Source of the DNA: Claveliimonas bilis
Lineage (GTDB): Bacteria; Bacillota; Clostridia; Lachnospirales; Lachnospiraceae
DNA: 64,000 bases
Assembly (NCBI RefSeq): GCF_030296775.1
Contig: NZ_AP027742.1
Location: forward strand, 2,728,001-2,792,000
Direction: 5' to 3'
Under the pieces are notes generated by a model, which searched no databases, was not told the origin of the DNA, and was given only the letters and a program-made list of their open reading frames with translations. A program made the translations under genes and the position numbers. Within the stretch, counting starts at the first letter, position 1; each line of letters begins with the position of its first letter. This document shows positions 37,659 to 47,452 of this stretch, one piece after another.

Positions 37659-38948
37659 TTAAAATCCATAACGGGCGGTATCGCCCAATCGTTCTTCTAT
37701 CCGAAGAAGCTGATTATATTTTGAGGTGCGCTCTGCTCTGCAGGGTGCGCCTGTTTTTATCTGTCCGGCGTTAAAGGCCACTGCAATATCCGCTATAACC
37801 GCGTCTTCCGTCTCTCCGGACCGATGGGAAATGATCGCCTGGTATCCTGCCTTTTTTGCTGTCTCTATGGCGTCAAACGCCTCTGTCAACGTTCCGATCT
37901 GGTTAACTTTAATAAGAATTGCATTTGCCACACTTCGTTCAATACCTTTTCGCAGCCTTCTTACATTTGTCACAAAAAGGTCATCTCCTACAAGCTGGAT
38001 ATCCCGTTCCAGTCTGGCTGTCAGAAGTTCCCATCCCTCCCAGTCCTCTTCGTCGAGAGGGTCTTCAATGGAAACAACAGGAAACTCGGATGCAAGTTCT
38101 TCATAGTAGTCTATCAGTTCCTCCACTGTACGCGCCACCTTGAATCCATGCATACTGCTCTCCCCCGCAAACACATACTTTTTCAGCTTGCTGTCATAGA
38201 GTTCCGACGCCGCCACATCCAGTGCGATCCGTATATCCTCTCCCGGTTCATATCCGGCCGCCTGTACTGCTTCCATAATAAAGGCAAGGGCTTCCTTTGC
38301 ATCTTTCAGATTTGGAGCGAATCCTCCTTCATCTCCTACTCCCGTGCTGTATCCCTGTTTTTTCAGCAGCGCTTTCAGATGATGGTATATTTCCGAACAC
38401 ATGCGCAATCCCTCTTTGAAACAGCACGCTCCGGACGGCATGATCATAAATTCCTGAATATCGATCGTATTGTCTGCATGCTGTCCGCCGTTCATAATAT
38501 TCATCATTGGAATGGGCATCGTCTTCGCATTAACCCCTCCCAGATAAGAATAAAGCGGAAGCCTTAACGCCGCTGCTGCTGCCCTGGCCGCCGCCATGGA
38601 AACCCCCAGCGTCGCATTAGCGCCCATATTCCTCTTGTTGGGCGTCCCGTCCAGCTTTATCAGCAGTTCGTCTAAGGCCACCTGATCCAGTACATTTTTT
38701 CCGATGATCTCCGAAGCAATCTTTGTATTGACATTTTCCGCCGCCTGCTGTACCCCTTTCCCTCCGTAACGTTCCTCTCCATCCCTTAATTCCACAGCCT
38801 CATACTGTCCTGTGGAGGCGCCGGACGGAACGCTGGCTCTTCCAAGGTATTTATCTGCAGCAAGCACTTCCACTTCTATCGTTGGATTTCCCCGGGAATC
38901 AATGATTTCTCTTGCGTATACATCTGTAATCGGTAAATACTGATACAT
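37659..38948 (-). CDS. eno: Enolase
   Basis: 429 residues. [59 protein letters not shown] and [19 protein letters not shown] are the conserved substrate and Mg2+ loops. It makes phosphoenolpyruvate from 2-phosphoglycerate. It stands alone, without other glycolytic genes nearby. The start has GGAGGAG upstream. Confidence 0.97.
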   Translation of the reverse strand: MYQYLPITDVYAREIIDSRGNPTIEVEVLAADKYLGRASVPSGASTGQYEAVELRDGEERYGGKGVQQAAENVNTKIASEIIGKNVLDQVALDELLIKLDGTPNKRNMGANATLGVSMAAARAAAAALRLPLYSYLGGVNAKTMPIPMMNIMNGGQHADNTIDIQEFMIMPSGACCFKEGLRMCSEIYHHLKALLKKQGYSTGVGDEGGFAPNLKDAKEALAFIMEAVQAAGYEPGEDIRIALDVAASELYDSKLKKYVFAGESSMHGFKVARTVEELIDYYEELASEFPVVSIEDPLDEEDWEGWELLTARLERDIQLVGDDLFVTNVRRLRKGIERSVANAILIKVNQIGTLTEAFDAIETAKKAGYQAIISHRSGETEDAVIADIAVAFNAGQIKTGAPCRAERTSKYNQLLRIEERLGDTARYGF

Positions 38949-39018
38949 ACTGACTCCTCCTTTTTAAACCGTTTTGCCGGCTCCAGGAATTAGTATGTCC
39001 CTTTTCCTCATCAAAATA

Positions 39019-39038
39019 CCCCGCAGAATACTGCGGGG
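39019..39038 (-). terminator. Terminator after glmM
   Basis: Perfect 8-bp GC-rich stem with a 4-base loop (39019-39026 and 39031-39038), followed on the minus strand by TATTTT, 23 bases after the glmM stop. Confidence 0.75.
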
Positions 39039-39061
39039 CAATGATTTTTCACTCTATGTTC

Positions 39062-40411
39062 TTATGCTTCGGCAACCAGATTTTCCTTATATATAACCTC
39101 GACTACCTGATCCACATATTTGCTGCACAGCTCGTCAGTAGCAGCCTCCACCATAACACGGATCACAGGTTCTGTTCCGCTTTCTCTTACCAGAATACGT
39201 CCGTCATCACCAAGGGCCGCTGTTACTTCCTCTACTGCTTTTACAACAGCCGGATTTTCTCTTGCTGTCTTTTTGTCAGTTACACGCACATTTTTCAGAA
39301 GCTGCGGATAAATCTTGACTTCCTCTGTCAGTTTGCCAAGGCTTAACTTCTTCTCCAGCATAACTTCCATAACCATAAGGGAGGTCAAGATGCCGTCTCC
39401 GGTTGTAGCATGTTTGCTGAAAATAATATGTCCGGACTGTTCCCCGCCCAGGGAGAAATTGTTTTTCACCATGTTTTCATAGACATATTTATCTCCAACT
39501 GCCGTCTTTTCATACTTCAGTCCCACTTTATCACAGGCTTTGTAAAGTCCCAGATTGGACATGATCGTTGTAACAATGGTATCTCCATTGAGACGTCCGT
39601 TTTCTTTCATGTATTTTCCGCAGACATACATGATCATATCGCCGTCCACTACATTTCCGTTTTCATCTACTGCGATGCAGCGGTCTGCATCACCATCGTA
39701 GGCGAACGCAATATCCAGGCCCTCTTCTTTGACATACTGCTGCAGTACTTCTATATGAGTGGAGCCGCAGTTTAAGTTAATATTTGTACCATTTGGCTCG
39801 TTATTGATGACGTATGTTTTAGCTCCAAGAGCATCATACACGCTTTTAGCGATCATAAACGCGCTTCCGTTGGAACAGTCAAGTCCTACTTTAATTCCTT
39901 CAAAAGAACGGGTCGCAAGAGAAATCAGATATCCTACATACCGGTTTCTTCCTGCCACATAGTCTGTTGTCCGCCCGATATTGTCTTTCTTTGCAAGGGG
40001 CAGTTCTCCTATCTCGCCGTCAATATAAGCCTCGATTTTTTCTTCTACCTCGGCCTCCAGTTTATGCCCTTTTCCGTTGATCACCTTAATTCCATTGTCA
40101 TAGAACGGGTTATGGCTTGCAGAGATCATAATACCACAGTCAAAGTTTTCTGTTCTTGTTACATAGGACACGCTGGGAGTTGTTGTTACGTGAAGAAGGA
40201 ACGCATCCGCACCTGATGCGGTCAGACCTGCAACAAGCGCATACTCAAACATATAACTGCTTCTTCTTGTATCTTTTCCGATCACTACTCTCGCCTTGTG
40301 CTCCTGTCCATAATACCATCCCAGAAACCGGCCTACCTTAAAAGCATGTTCTACTGTCAATACTTCATTGGCTTCTCCCCGAAAGCCATCTGTACCGAAA
40401 TATTTTCCCAT
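39062..40411 (-). CDS. glmM: Phosphoglucosamine mutase
   Basis: 449 residues from MGKYFGTDGFRGEANEVLT, the start with AAGGAGAA upstream. The phosphoserine loop is MISASHNPFYDNGIK with Ser99. The metal loop is AYDGDADRC, the sugar-binding segment SLGGEQSGHIIF, and the phosphate-binding segment RESGTEPVIRVMVEA. It converts glucosamine-6-phosphate to glucosamine-1-phosphate for UDP-GlcNAc and cell-wall synthesis. Confidence 0.96.
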   Translation of the reverse strand: MGKYFGTDGFRGEANEVLTVEHAFKVGRFLGWYYGQEHKARVVIGKDTRRSSYMFEYALVAGLTASGADAFLLHVTTTPSVSYVTRTENFDCGIMISASHNPFYDNGIKVINGKGHKLEAEVEEKIEAYIDGEIGELPLAKKDNIGRTTDYVAGRNRYVGYLISLATRSFEGIKVGLDCSNGSAFMIAKSVYDALGAKTYVINNEPNGTNINLNCGSTHIEVLQQYVKEEGLDIAFAYDGDADRCIAVDENGNVVDGDMIMYVCGKYMKENGRLNGDTIVTTIMSNLGLYKACDKVGLKYEKTAVGDKYVYENMVKNNFSLGGEQSGHIIFSKHATTGDGILTSLMVMEVMLEKKLSLGKLTEEVKIYPQLLKNVRVTDKKTARENPAVVKAVEEVTAALGDDGRILVRESGTEPVIRVMVEAATDELCSKYVDQVVEVIYKENLVAEA

Positions 40412-40487
40412 CTTACTAATTCTCCTTTTACCGCATATTTTTGACCGATTGTCCGTTTTTTTTGCACAATCAGTCTCACACAAAACT

Positions 40488-40516
40488 ATTATAATCGTTT
40501 TGCGTCAAATATACAA
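40488..40516 (-). promoter_or_regulatory. Likely promoter of glmM
   Basis: On the minus strand TTGTAT (40516-40511), 17 bases, TATAAT (40493-40488), about 75 bases before the glmM start. Confidence 0.6.
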
Positions 40517-40522
40517 CAAATT

Positions 40523-41701
40523 TTAATGATGGAAAAGGCGGATCCCCGTAAATGACATCACTATACCGTATTTATTGCACACTTCGATGACATTATCGTC
40601 TCTCACAGAACCGCCCGGCTGAGCGATATATTTCACTCCGCTTCTGTGGGCGCGCTCAATATTGTCCCCAAATGGGAAGAAAGCATCAGAGCCAAGAGCA
40701 ACGTCTGTCATCTGATCCAGCCATGCTCTTTTTTCTTCTCTTGTAAAGACTTCCGGCTTCCTTACAAAAATTTTCTGCCATTCTCCTTCTGCCAGCACAT
40801 CCATGTAGTCTTCTCCGATATACAGGTCAATAGCATTGTCCCTGTCTGCTCTTCCGATAGACGGAAGGAACTCAAGTCCCATTACCTTGGGTGACTGGCG
40901 AAGGTACCAATTGTCTGCCTTCTGACCTGCCAGCCTTGTACAGTGGATCCTGGACTGCTGTCCTGCTCCGATTCCGATTGCCTGTCCGCCTTTCACATAG
41001 CACACGGAATTAGACTGGGTATATTTCAGTGTGATCATAGAGATAGCAAGATCGATCTTAGCCTCTTTTGTCAGTTCCTTGTTCTCTGTCACGATATTGT
41101 CGAAGAAATCTTCACCGATATTCAGCTCATTTCTTCCCTGCTCAAATGTGATTCCATAAACCTCTTTATGTTCCAGAGCTGCCGGAGTATAATCCTCATC
41201 GATCTGAATGATATTGTAGTTTCCTTTTTTCTTCTGCTTCAGGATTTCCAGCGCTTCCGGCTCATAACCCGGCGCGATCACTCCGTCGGATACTTCCCTC
41301 TTGATCAGTCTTGCTGTATCTGTATCACAAACATCAGACAGAGCAATGAAATCTCCGAAGGAAGACATTCTGTCGGCTCCCCTGGCTCTTGCGTAAGCGC
41401 TGGCAAGCAAAGAAAGCTCTCCCAGGTCATCTACCCAGTAAATCTTGGCAAGGGTTTCGCTTAATGGAAGGCCGATCGCAGCCCCTGCCGGGGATACATG
41501 CTTAAAGGAAGTGGCTGCCGGATATCCGGTGGCTTTCTTCAGTTCTTTTACAAGCTGCCATCCATTGAAGGCATCCATAAAATTGATATATCCCGGTTTC
41601 CCGTTCAGCACCTGGATCGGGAGATCACTTCCGTCTGCCACATAGATCCTGGATGGTTTCTGATTAGGGTTGCATCCATATTTCAACTGTAATTCTTTCA
41701 T
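40523..41701 (-). CDS. AICAR formyltransferase (stand-alone PurH C-terminal-type domain)
   Basis: 392 residues from MKELQLKYGCNPNQKPSRIY. It matches the transformylase half of PurH: ATSFKHVSPAGAAIGLPL with the catalytic Lys-His pair, ARARGADRMSSFGDFIALSD, KYTQSNSVCYVKGGQAIGIGAGQQSRIHC and PGGSVRDDNVIEVCNKYGI. The IMP cyclohydrolase half is absent and is supplied by the separate gene just upstream. It adds the formyl group to AICAR to give FAICAR. Confidence 0.93.
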   Translation of the reverse strand: MKELQLKYGCNPNQKPSRIYVADGSDLPIQVLNGKPGYINFMDAFNGWQLVKELKKATGYPAATSFKHVSPAGAAIGLPLSETLAKIYWVDDLGELSLLASAYARARGADRMSSFGDFIALSDVCDTDTARLIKREVSDGVIAPGYEPEALEILKQKKKGNYNIIQIDEDYTPAALEHKEVYGITFEQGRNELNIGEDFFDNIVTENKELTKEAKIDLAISMITLKYTQSNSVCYVKGGQAIGIGAGQQSRIHCTRLAGQKADNWYLRQSPKVMGLEFLPSIGRADRDNAIDLYIGEDYMDVLAEGEWQKIFVRKPEVFTREEKRAWLDQMTDVALGSDAFFPFGDNIERAHRSGVKYIAQPGGSVRDDNVIEVCNKYGIVMSFTGIRLFHH

Positions 41702-41741
41702 TTTTATCTGTTCCTTTCTTTTGTTTTTTCTCTTCAAAAAA

Positions 41742-42455
41742 CTACTGATTTTTATTGATGATACGTGTCTGCCACTTTCCCGTTTCTATATCAATATAAC
41801 GCACAAACAAGGAGACCTTATTTTCCTCATTCAGACTGCTCCAGAGACTTTCTGCAAAAGCATCCATATCATCCGGAATCCCGATCAGCTTCGGTTCACC
41901 TTCAAAACTTGGCAGAGGATTGCCGTCATGCATATATGTATGGATAAAATGTCCCTCTCCCGGAGCTGCATTCTCATAGGCAAATGTAAAACGATTACAG
42001 CTTTCAGGGCTTCCGTTATTGCTCTTTAAAATAGACATTGCATAGCTGTATTTTCCGCCTTCTATATGCATGATACCGGAAATGCGAGGTGTATAATTAG
42101 GGCCGTCCGGCTCAAATTCTCTGCAGCGAAGAGATTGTTCAAATGTCATCTGCTTGTCCATACCTTCATAGATCGTGTCTGTCTGATCTCCGTTTGTCAC
42201 GATCGTCTTATTTCCCAGCACGCGCACCGGTGCATAGATGATCAGGCTTGGGTCCGTCAACTTAGAAGGATCAAATGCCTGAGTACGGATTCCGTCACCG
42301 TCTTCTACGAAAATGCGGTTGCGGCTGTTTTCACTTCTTCCCATAATAAAATATGCTGTCACTGCATTTTTCCCATCTGCACTTCTTCCAATAATGATTC
42401 CTCTGCCCGGATAAGAATTTCCCTGTAATTCTTTTTCAATTGATAACATTTCCAT
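41742..42455 (-). CDS. purO: IMP cyclohydrolase, PurO type
   Basis: 237 residues. The family marks are NSYPGRGIIIGRSADGKNAV, YFIMGRSENSRNR, PNYTPRISGIM and FTYENAAPGEGHFIHTY-like residues (here FAYENAAPGEGHFIHTYMHDG). PurO closes FAICAR to IMP, the last step of purine synthesis, replacing the PurH N-terminal domain. The adjacent AICAR formyltransferase gene supports this. The ATG has AAGGAGAGGG upstream. Confidence 0.9.
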   Translation of the reverse strand: MEMLSIEKELQGNSYPGRGIIIGRSADGKNAVTAYFIMGRSENSRNRIFVEDGDGIRTQAFDPSKLTDPSLIIYAPVRVLGNKTIVTNGDQTDTIYEGMDKQMTFEQSLRCREFEPDGPNYTPRISGIMHIEGGKYSYAMSILKSNNGSPESCNRFTFAYENAAPGEGHFIHTYMHDGNPLPSFEGEPKLIGIPDDMDAFAESLWSSLNEENKVSLFVRYIDIETGKWQTRIINKNQ

Positions 42456-42712
42456 GTATCCCTCTCCTTTTCATGCCATTTGCTGGTTTATCTGTCCCCG
42501 GCTGCAGGCACACATTCTTTGCCAGCCGAGGTTTTCCTCTATCATTATATAAGAATTACCAATAACTTTCCACTATTAATTAGCATTATTTATAAGAAAA
42601 CCCTTGTCTCCCTCCCCAAAAAGGAGTAAGATATCTTCTGCGAAATTCGGCAGTTTTTTGCAGAAGCACAGATGTTTCTGTATGCCGCTGCATTTTAGCA
42701 AGGGGGATTCCA
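42456..42712. promoter_or_regulatory. Divergent upstream region with a leader hairpin before purO
   Basis: The minus strand has TATAAT around 42550 with a poor -35. The leader then folds as a stem joining CTCGGCTG with CAGCCGGGG, with an inner GGCA/TGCC pairing (about 42500-42540). No known riboswitch class was recognised. The plus side is the upstream of the acyltransferase gene. Confidence 0.35.
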
Positions 42713-43747
42713 ATGGATACAACAACCGCAAAGCGTGATTTTCTTTTTGACAATTATAAAGCTGTCTTGATCGTCCTTGTCATTATGGGACACTTTACAG
42801 ACTTAAACTATGGAAATAATGCTTTTTTATACAATTTAAAATGGCTGATCTCATCTTTTCATATGCCGGCTTTTATCTACATATCAGGATATTTTTCCAA
42901 ACGCCAGCATTCTTTGACAGAGCTGATCCAAAAGCTCCTCATTCCATATCTCGTATATGAATGTGTTTATTATGCCCTGTACACCTTCATCCTGCACAGG
43001 CCCACAGGACTCTATCTTCTCTATCCGAAGTTTTCTCTGTGGTATATTCTAGCTCTTTTTGCATGGAGATTGGCAACTCCCTACTTCAAAAAGCTGCCGG
43101 GACATATGATCCTTGCAGTTGCGGCAGGACTCCTGATCGGGCTGTCCGGAATGAAAGACAACTTCCTCTCCATTCCAAGGATCCTGGTCTTCTATCCTTA
43201 CTTCCTGGCAGGCTATCATATGAACCGGGAATTTTTCACAAGGATGCGTACCCGCCGGATACGTATTCTTTCAGCTGCAGGACTGATCTTTGCCACCGTT
43301 TTCCTTGTCGCTGATCCGATCCACAAAGGCTATGATCCTAAGATATGCTACGGAAGATACAATTATCATTACCTGGGACAAGCTCCTCTGGAAGGAATGC
43401 TGGTGCGCCTGATCTGCTATGGTGCAGGATTTGCTCTGACTTTCCTGATCGCCTTTATCATAACGGAGAAACGCACATTTTTCTCTTACCTGGGCAGTCG
43501 GACCATGCCGATCTACATCTTTCACGGGCTTGTATACTCCTGCTTTAAATACGGTTCCCATATCCTGCAGAATATAAATACTATTCCGGAGACCATCCTT
43601 TTGCTTGCTTTCTGCACAAGCCTTGCTTTCATCGGTTCTTCCGATATCCTGGTCAGAATTACAGATCGGATTTCCCATCTGATTCCTCCTTCCGGCAACA
43701 GACCTTCTTTCGGGAAATCTTATCGTGAAAACAAAAATGTAAATTAA
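42713..43747 (+). CDS. Acyltransferase-3 family membrane protein
   Basis: 344 residues with about ten membrane segments. RDFLFDNYKAVLIVLVIMGHF holds the family His in membrane helix 1; SSFHMPAFIYISGYFSKR and YPKFSLWYILALFAWR follow. Such proteins O-acylate sugars or cell-surface polymers (OafA/WecH type). Target unknown. The ATG has AAGGGGG upstream. Confidence 0.87.
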   Translation: MDTTTAKRDFLFDNYKAVLIVLVIMGHFTDLNYGNNAFLYNLKWLISSFHMPAFIYISGYFSKRQHSLTELIQKLLIPYLVYECVYYALYTFILHRPTGLYLLYPKFSLWYILALFAWRLATPYFKKLPGHMILAVAAGLLIGLSGMKDNFLSIPRILVFYPYFLAGYHMNREFFTRMRTRRIRILSAAGLIFATVFLVADPIHKGYDPKICYGRYNYHYLGQAPLEGMLVRLICYGAGFALTFLIAFIITEKRTFFSYLGSRTMPIYIFHGLVYSCFKYGSHILQNINTIPETILLLAFCTSLAFIGSSDILVRITDRISHLIPPSGNRPSFGKSYRENKNVN

Positions 43748-43750
43748 AAA

Positions 43751-43795
43751 GGGAGGCCGCCTGTTCATCCATCGCTGATGATCTGCGGCTCTCCC
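43751..43795. terminator. Bidirectional terminator between acyltransferase and HPr-like genes
   Basis: GGGAGGCCGC (43751-43760) pairs with GCGGCTCTCCC (43785-43795) apart from one bulge. It is followed by ATTTTTT on the plus strand and TTTTT on the minus strand. Confidence 0.75.
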
Positions 43796-43818
43796 TCATT
43801 TTTTCATTTTAAATACTT

Positions 43819-44055
43819 CTATGCAACGACATACTTCCCGATCGCATTTACAACTTCACTGCAGTCTTCGTCGGAATAAATACACAGCTCCAGGTTATTT
43901 TCCAGTCCGAGAGCAAGAATACCAAGCAGCGATTTTGCGTCAACAACTTTTCTGCTGCTTTTCTTCAGATCCATGTTGTAATCATACTTTGAAACAACAT
44001 TTGTAAAATCCATAACTTCTTCCGGCGTTTTGAATTGTACTTTTACCTGACTCAT
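43819..44055 (-). CDS. HPr-like protein lacking the phosphorylatable histidine
   Basis: 78 residues. From residue 21 the match to HPr is clear: SKYDYNMDLKKSSRKVVDAKSLLGILALGL, including the Ser46-site context KSLLGI (the quoted part is alignment, not full sequence). The N-terminal GLHARPA loop of HPr is replaced by TPEEVMDF, so His15 is absent and PEP-dependent phosphotransfer is not possible. Like Crh it may act only through the serine, as a regulator. No PTS genes are nearby. Confidence 0.8.
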   Translation of the reverse strand: MSQVKVQFKTPEEVMDFTNVVSKYDYNMDLKKSSRKVVDAKSLLGILALGLENNLELCIYSDEDCSEVVNAIGKYVVA

Positions 44056-44107
44056 ACGTCTTCCCCTTTTCCTAAAATTTTCTTAAAACTATATATTCTT
44101 GTCTGTC

Positions 44108-44135
44108 TTATTATGTTCCATTTTTTCCAAGTCAA
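44108..44135 (-). promoter_or_regulatory. Likely promoter of the HPr-like gene
   Basis: On the minus strand TTGACT (44135-44130), 16 bases, TAATAA (44113-44108), about 50 bases upstream of the start. Confidence 0.5.
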
Positions 44136-44244
44136 GACTATCATATATCATTATTGCCAAAAAAACAGGCTCATATTTTTAAAAAAGGAGTAATTTTTTA
44201 ATCTTTTTCGTGTATTTTCCCCGTATCCTCTGTATCGTTCCCTC

Positions 44245-45768
44245 CTACAAATGTGTTTTCCGGTATTCTGAAGGAAGCATTCCTGTCTCTTCCCTGAAAA
44301 TCCTGCTCATGTATTTCGGATCACTGTAGCCTGCCTGGTCTGCGATCTGGTTCAGCTTTAAACTGGTAGACACAAGGAGTTCTTTGATACGCTCTATTCT
44401 GACTTTTTTCATTGTCTCCGTAAATGTCATGCCGGTTTCTTTTTTCAGCCGCGTACTCAAATATTCTCCCGACACCCCCAGCTTATCCGCAATCTCTTCC
44501 AATGTAATTCCCTGATTATAATAATCTCCAATCAGAACACGTGCCTTTCTCACAAGAAGACTTTCATCCTGCTCCTCATTCTCTCCTTCAATCTGACTCA
44601 TACAGTCAGAAAATACATCTCTGATCTGCTGCCATGTCACAGCTTCCATCATCTCCTGCATCCGCCGGGCCACGGGAAGATCTGTCTGATAGATCCTTCC
44701 GTACTCCCGCGCCGCATGGAAAACCACACTGAAATAGCGGAAACAGGCTTCTTTAACTGCTGCCGGATGGAAATCTCCCGCCTTGCAGTAAGCGATAAAC
44801 TTATCCACACACCTGGATATTTCGGTACTGTTCTTCCCTGCAACTGCCTGTTTTACTCTTGTTTCCAGCTCCAGCGGATATTTGAACGGCTCCTTCCCCA
44901 TTTCCAGGATCTTGTCATAATATATAAGCTCCCGTCCCCCTCCGGTCAGAGAATAATCGAGTACGCCAAAAAGACCCGCCGCTGCCTCTGACAGCCCCTT
45001 AAGCCCATGGCAAAAATGAAGCCCCATGACCGCCCGGCCTCCTGTCTGCCCCGAAATCACAGAAGCAAGCTTTGTTTCTATGTATGCCGCTGCTTCTTCC
45101 TGACCCGGCATCCGATACAGTACTGCCATCACAAGGTCTCTCTTTTCTCTTTTGAGAGCACAGGAAGAAAAAATCCCACTGTTCCTGCCTGCCTCCTTAA
45201 GGCTGCTGTAAATCTCCTCTGCATAATCCTGAAACCGCTCTCCCAGCCACACGAAGAAAATGCCCAAATTTCCATCTGCGTCAAATCCATACTTCTCCAT
45301 CAGCTGTTCTTTCATATAGGTATCTGTTTCCGGCATCTCTGCCAAAGCCAGGGTTAAAGCCGACTCCAATGAATATTTTTTCTTTTGTTCTTTTTCCTCA
45401 TTGATCCTTTTTTCGGCAAGCTTTAAAGTCTCTTCCAGTTCCTTAAGCTTTACCGGTTTAAGAAGATAATTTTCAATTCCTAGTTCAATTGCTGTTTTCG
45501 CATAGTCAAAATCAGAATAGGCCGTTAAAACCACTGCCCTGCAGCCATTGTTCTCCTGTCTGAGTACTTTCAGCATCTCAAGGCCGTCCATATCGGGCAT
45601 ACGGATATCCAGGATCACCAAATCCGGCTTCTCTTTCCGGATCATTTCCAATCCTTCTATCCCGTTTGACGCTTTTCCCACAAGCTCATATGCCGGATTC
45701 AGCTTTTTCAGTATATTTCCCATTCCATTTCGTATTGCCGCTTCATCTTCTACAATCACGATTTTCAT
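44245..45768 (-). CDS. YesN-type response regulator with AraC DNA-binding domain
   Basis: 507 residues. The receiver domain has VEDEAAIRNG and Asp54 in LVILDIRMPDMDG. A long middle region (about 130-390) is typical of the YesN group. The C-terminal AraC domain has EIADKLGVSGEYLSTRLKKETGMTF and QIADQAGYSDPKYMSRIFREETG. It overlaps the kinase gene by 26 bases. Such systems usually sense sugars, glycans or peptides through a neighbouring transporter; none is adjacent here. Confidence 0.94.
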   Translation of the reverse strand: MKIVIVEDEAAIRNGMGNILKKLNPAYELVGKASNGIEGLEMIRKEKPDLVILDIRMPDMDGLEMLKVLRQENNGCRAVVLTAYSDFDYAKTAIELGIENYLLKPVKLKELEETLKLAEKRINEEKEQKKKYSLESALTLALAEMPETDTYMKEQLMEKYGFDADGNLGIFFVWLGERFQDYAEEIYSSLKEAGRNSGIFSSCALKREKRDLVMAVLYRMPGQEEAAAYIETKLASVISGQTGGRAVMGLHFCHGLKGLSEAAAGLFGVLDYSLTGGGRELIYYDKILEMGKEPFKYPLELETRVKQAVAGKNSTEISRCVDKFIAYCKAGDFHPAAVKEACFRYFSVVFHAAREYGRIYQTDLPVARRMQEMMEAVTWQQIRDVFSDCMSQIEGENEEQDESLLVRKARVLIGDYYNQGITLEEIADKLGVSGEYLSTRLKKETGMTFTETMKKVRIERIKELLVSTSLKLNQIADQAGYSDPKYMSRIFREETGMLPSEYRKTHL

Positions 45769-47452
45769 CTATATCGCCGCCTTTTTCTGTAGGAATATAC
45801 ATATGTACTCTTGTAAATTCTCCCGGAACACTTTCAAATTCCAGGGATGCTCTGCTGGAATAATACAACTGAAGCCTCTTCCTTACATTTTCTATTCCTA
45901 CGTGCCCGTTTTCCGGTTCCTTCTGCCTGATCTTTTCCAGTTCCCGTTCCCCAATCCCTTTTCCATTGTCTTCTATGACAATATGAAGCAGACCTTCCTC
46001 CTGTGCCATGCGTATCAGGAGCCTGCATTCTCCTTGCTGATCGCGGAACCCGTGCCGGATACTGTTTTCCGCAAAAGGCTGAAGCAGCAGTTTATGGAGC
46101 TTTCTATTTTTTATATCTTCCGGCACATCTTCCTCTATGAGAATTTCCTTCCCGATTCTTTCCTGCTGCAGCCTGACATATTGACGAAGCCAGTAAAGCT
46201 CCCCTCTTACCGTTGTTTCTTCACCGGCGTTCATCACAGAGTAACGAAGGATATCAGCAAGATCTCCTAACATCTGGCTGATTTCCAGTTCCCCCTTTTC
46301 AATTGCTTTCCAGTTGATCGCATCCAGTGTATTGTAGAGAAAATGAGGGTCTATCTGCGCTTCAAGAGCCTGGAGTTCTGCATTCCTTTGTTCCTCTGCT
46401 GCCGCCCTGCCCTGCTTATCCAGAATATCGATCTGACGCATCATGTCATTAAACCCTTCTGAAATCCGATTCAGTTCGTAAGGCATCTTCTTATCTGCCG
46501 TCAGTCTCACAGAAAAGTCCCCGCTTCTTGCGGCATTCATAGCTGTCACAATCCGTCCCACCTGCCGCACCAGAGGCGCTGACATAAAATAGGCTACAAC
46601 TACCAGAATAACAATAACAGCGACAGCAATCATCAATTCAAATATCACCTGCCCCCAGAGAGTCCGCGCATACAGACTAAGAGAGTAATGCTCCTCAATC
46701 TTCCATCCTGTATCCTTCATTGTTCTTGTCTCCACATAAGAACTGTCATCACTTAGCTCTTTTGTAGAAATGCCGATGGCGGAAGAGTCTGATGAGCTGA
46801 TCACCCTGCCTTTATCGATGATAAAAGTCGTTGTATTGGAGCCGTTTTGAATAGTTTCTCTGATCACGTTTTCATTCAGGCTCATTACTACCTGACCTAT
46901 TGCATTTTCTTCCTCATCTTTTATAAGACCGATAATATGAAAGAGATACTGCTCCCCTGATTTCGTAAACACAGGTGCAGTATCTGTATGGTAAGTAATC
47001 TCCTGATCTGTTTCCACAAAAAGGCTCTCATCCATCCAGCTGTCAGACTTTGAGGCTTCTTCCTCTCTTTCATAGAAGAGCGAAGTCCCCCTCGGTCCCA
47101 GCAGGCTCATCCCTTCTATACCGGTGTTTCTCCGGCAAATATATGCAAAGTCCTGCTGTATACTTTCTCCGGCTGCTTTTCCCTTCCCCTGTTCTTCTCC
47201 AAGATTCCGGACGTTTTCCTGAAATTCTTCATCTGTTGATAATTCGTGCAGAATAGAAGTATATTTGTCCAGAGTAACATCAAGCATTCTTACTGACTGC
47301 TGCAGATCGTTTTTTACCTGTTCCTGATAGCGGTCAGTAAGAGTTTCTTCCAGGCTGACGATTGCCATAACAGAAAGAATCACAACCGGTATGGCTGCCA
47401 GCGCCAGAATAAGCGGCAGCAGCTTTTCCCGGAAGGTTTTTTCTTTTCTCAT
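45743..47452 (-). CDS. YesM-type sensor histidine kinase
   Basis: 569 residues. Membrane segments near 10-31 and about 275-295 flank an extracytoplasmic dCache-like domain. A HAMP domain follows (VRQVGRIVTAMNAARSGDF), then the His_kinase box LEAQIDPHFLYNTLDAINWKA and an ATPase with PFAENSIRHGF and DNGKGIG. Its ATG directly follows the stop of the ArgB-like gene. Confidence 0.94.
   Translation of the reverse strand: MRKEKTFREKLLPLILALAAIPVVILSVMAIVSLEETLTDRYQEQVKNDLQQSVRMLDVTLDKYTSILHELSTDEEFQENVRNLGEEQGKGKAAGESIQQDFAYICRRNTGIEGMSLLGPRGTSLFYEREEEASKSDSWMDESLFVETDQEITYHTDTAPVFTKSGEQYLFHIIGLIKDEEENAIGQVVMSLNENVIRETIQNGSNTTTFIIDKGRVISSSDSSAIGISTKELSDDSSYVETRTMKDTGWKIEEHYSLSLYARTLWGQVIFELMIAVAVIVILVVVAYFMSAPLVRQVGRIVTAMNAARSGDFSVRLTADKKMPYELNRISEGFNDMMRQIDILDKQGRAAAEEQRNAELQALEAQIDPHFLYNTLDAINWKAIEKGELEISQMLGDLADILRYSVMNAGEETTVRGELYWLRQYVRLQQERIGKEILIEEDVPEDIKNRKLHKLLLQPFAENSIRHGFRDQQGECRLLIRMAQEEGLLHIVIEDNGKGIGERELEKIRQKEPENGHVGIENVRKRLQLYYSSRASLEFESVPGEFTRVHMYIPTEKGGDIDENRDCRR

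Noticed and set aside
42456-42712. Purine or ZTP riboswitch before purO
   Set aside because: Only a simple hairpin is visible; the conserved cores of those riboswitches could not be found.
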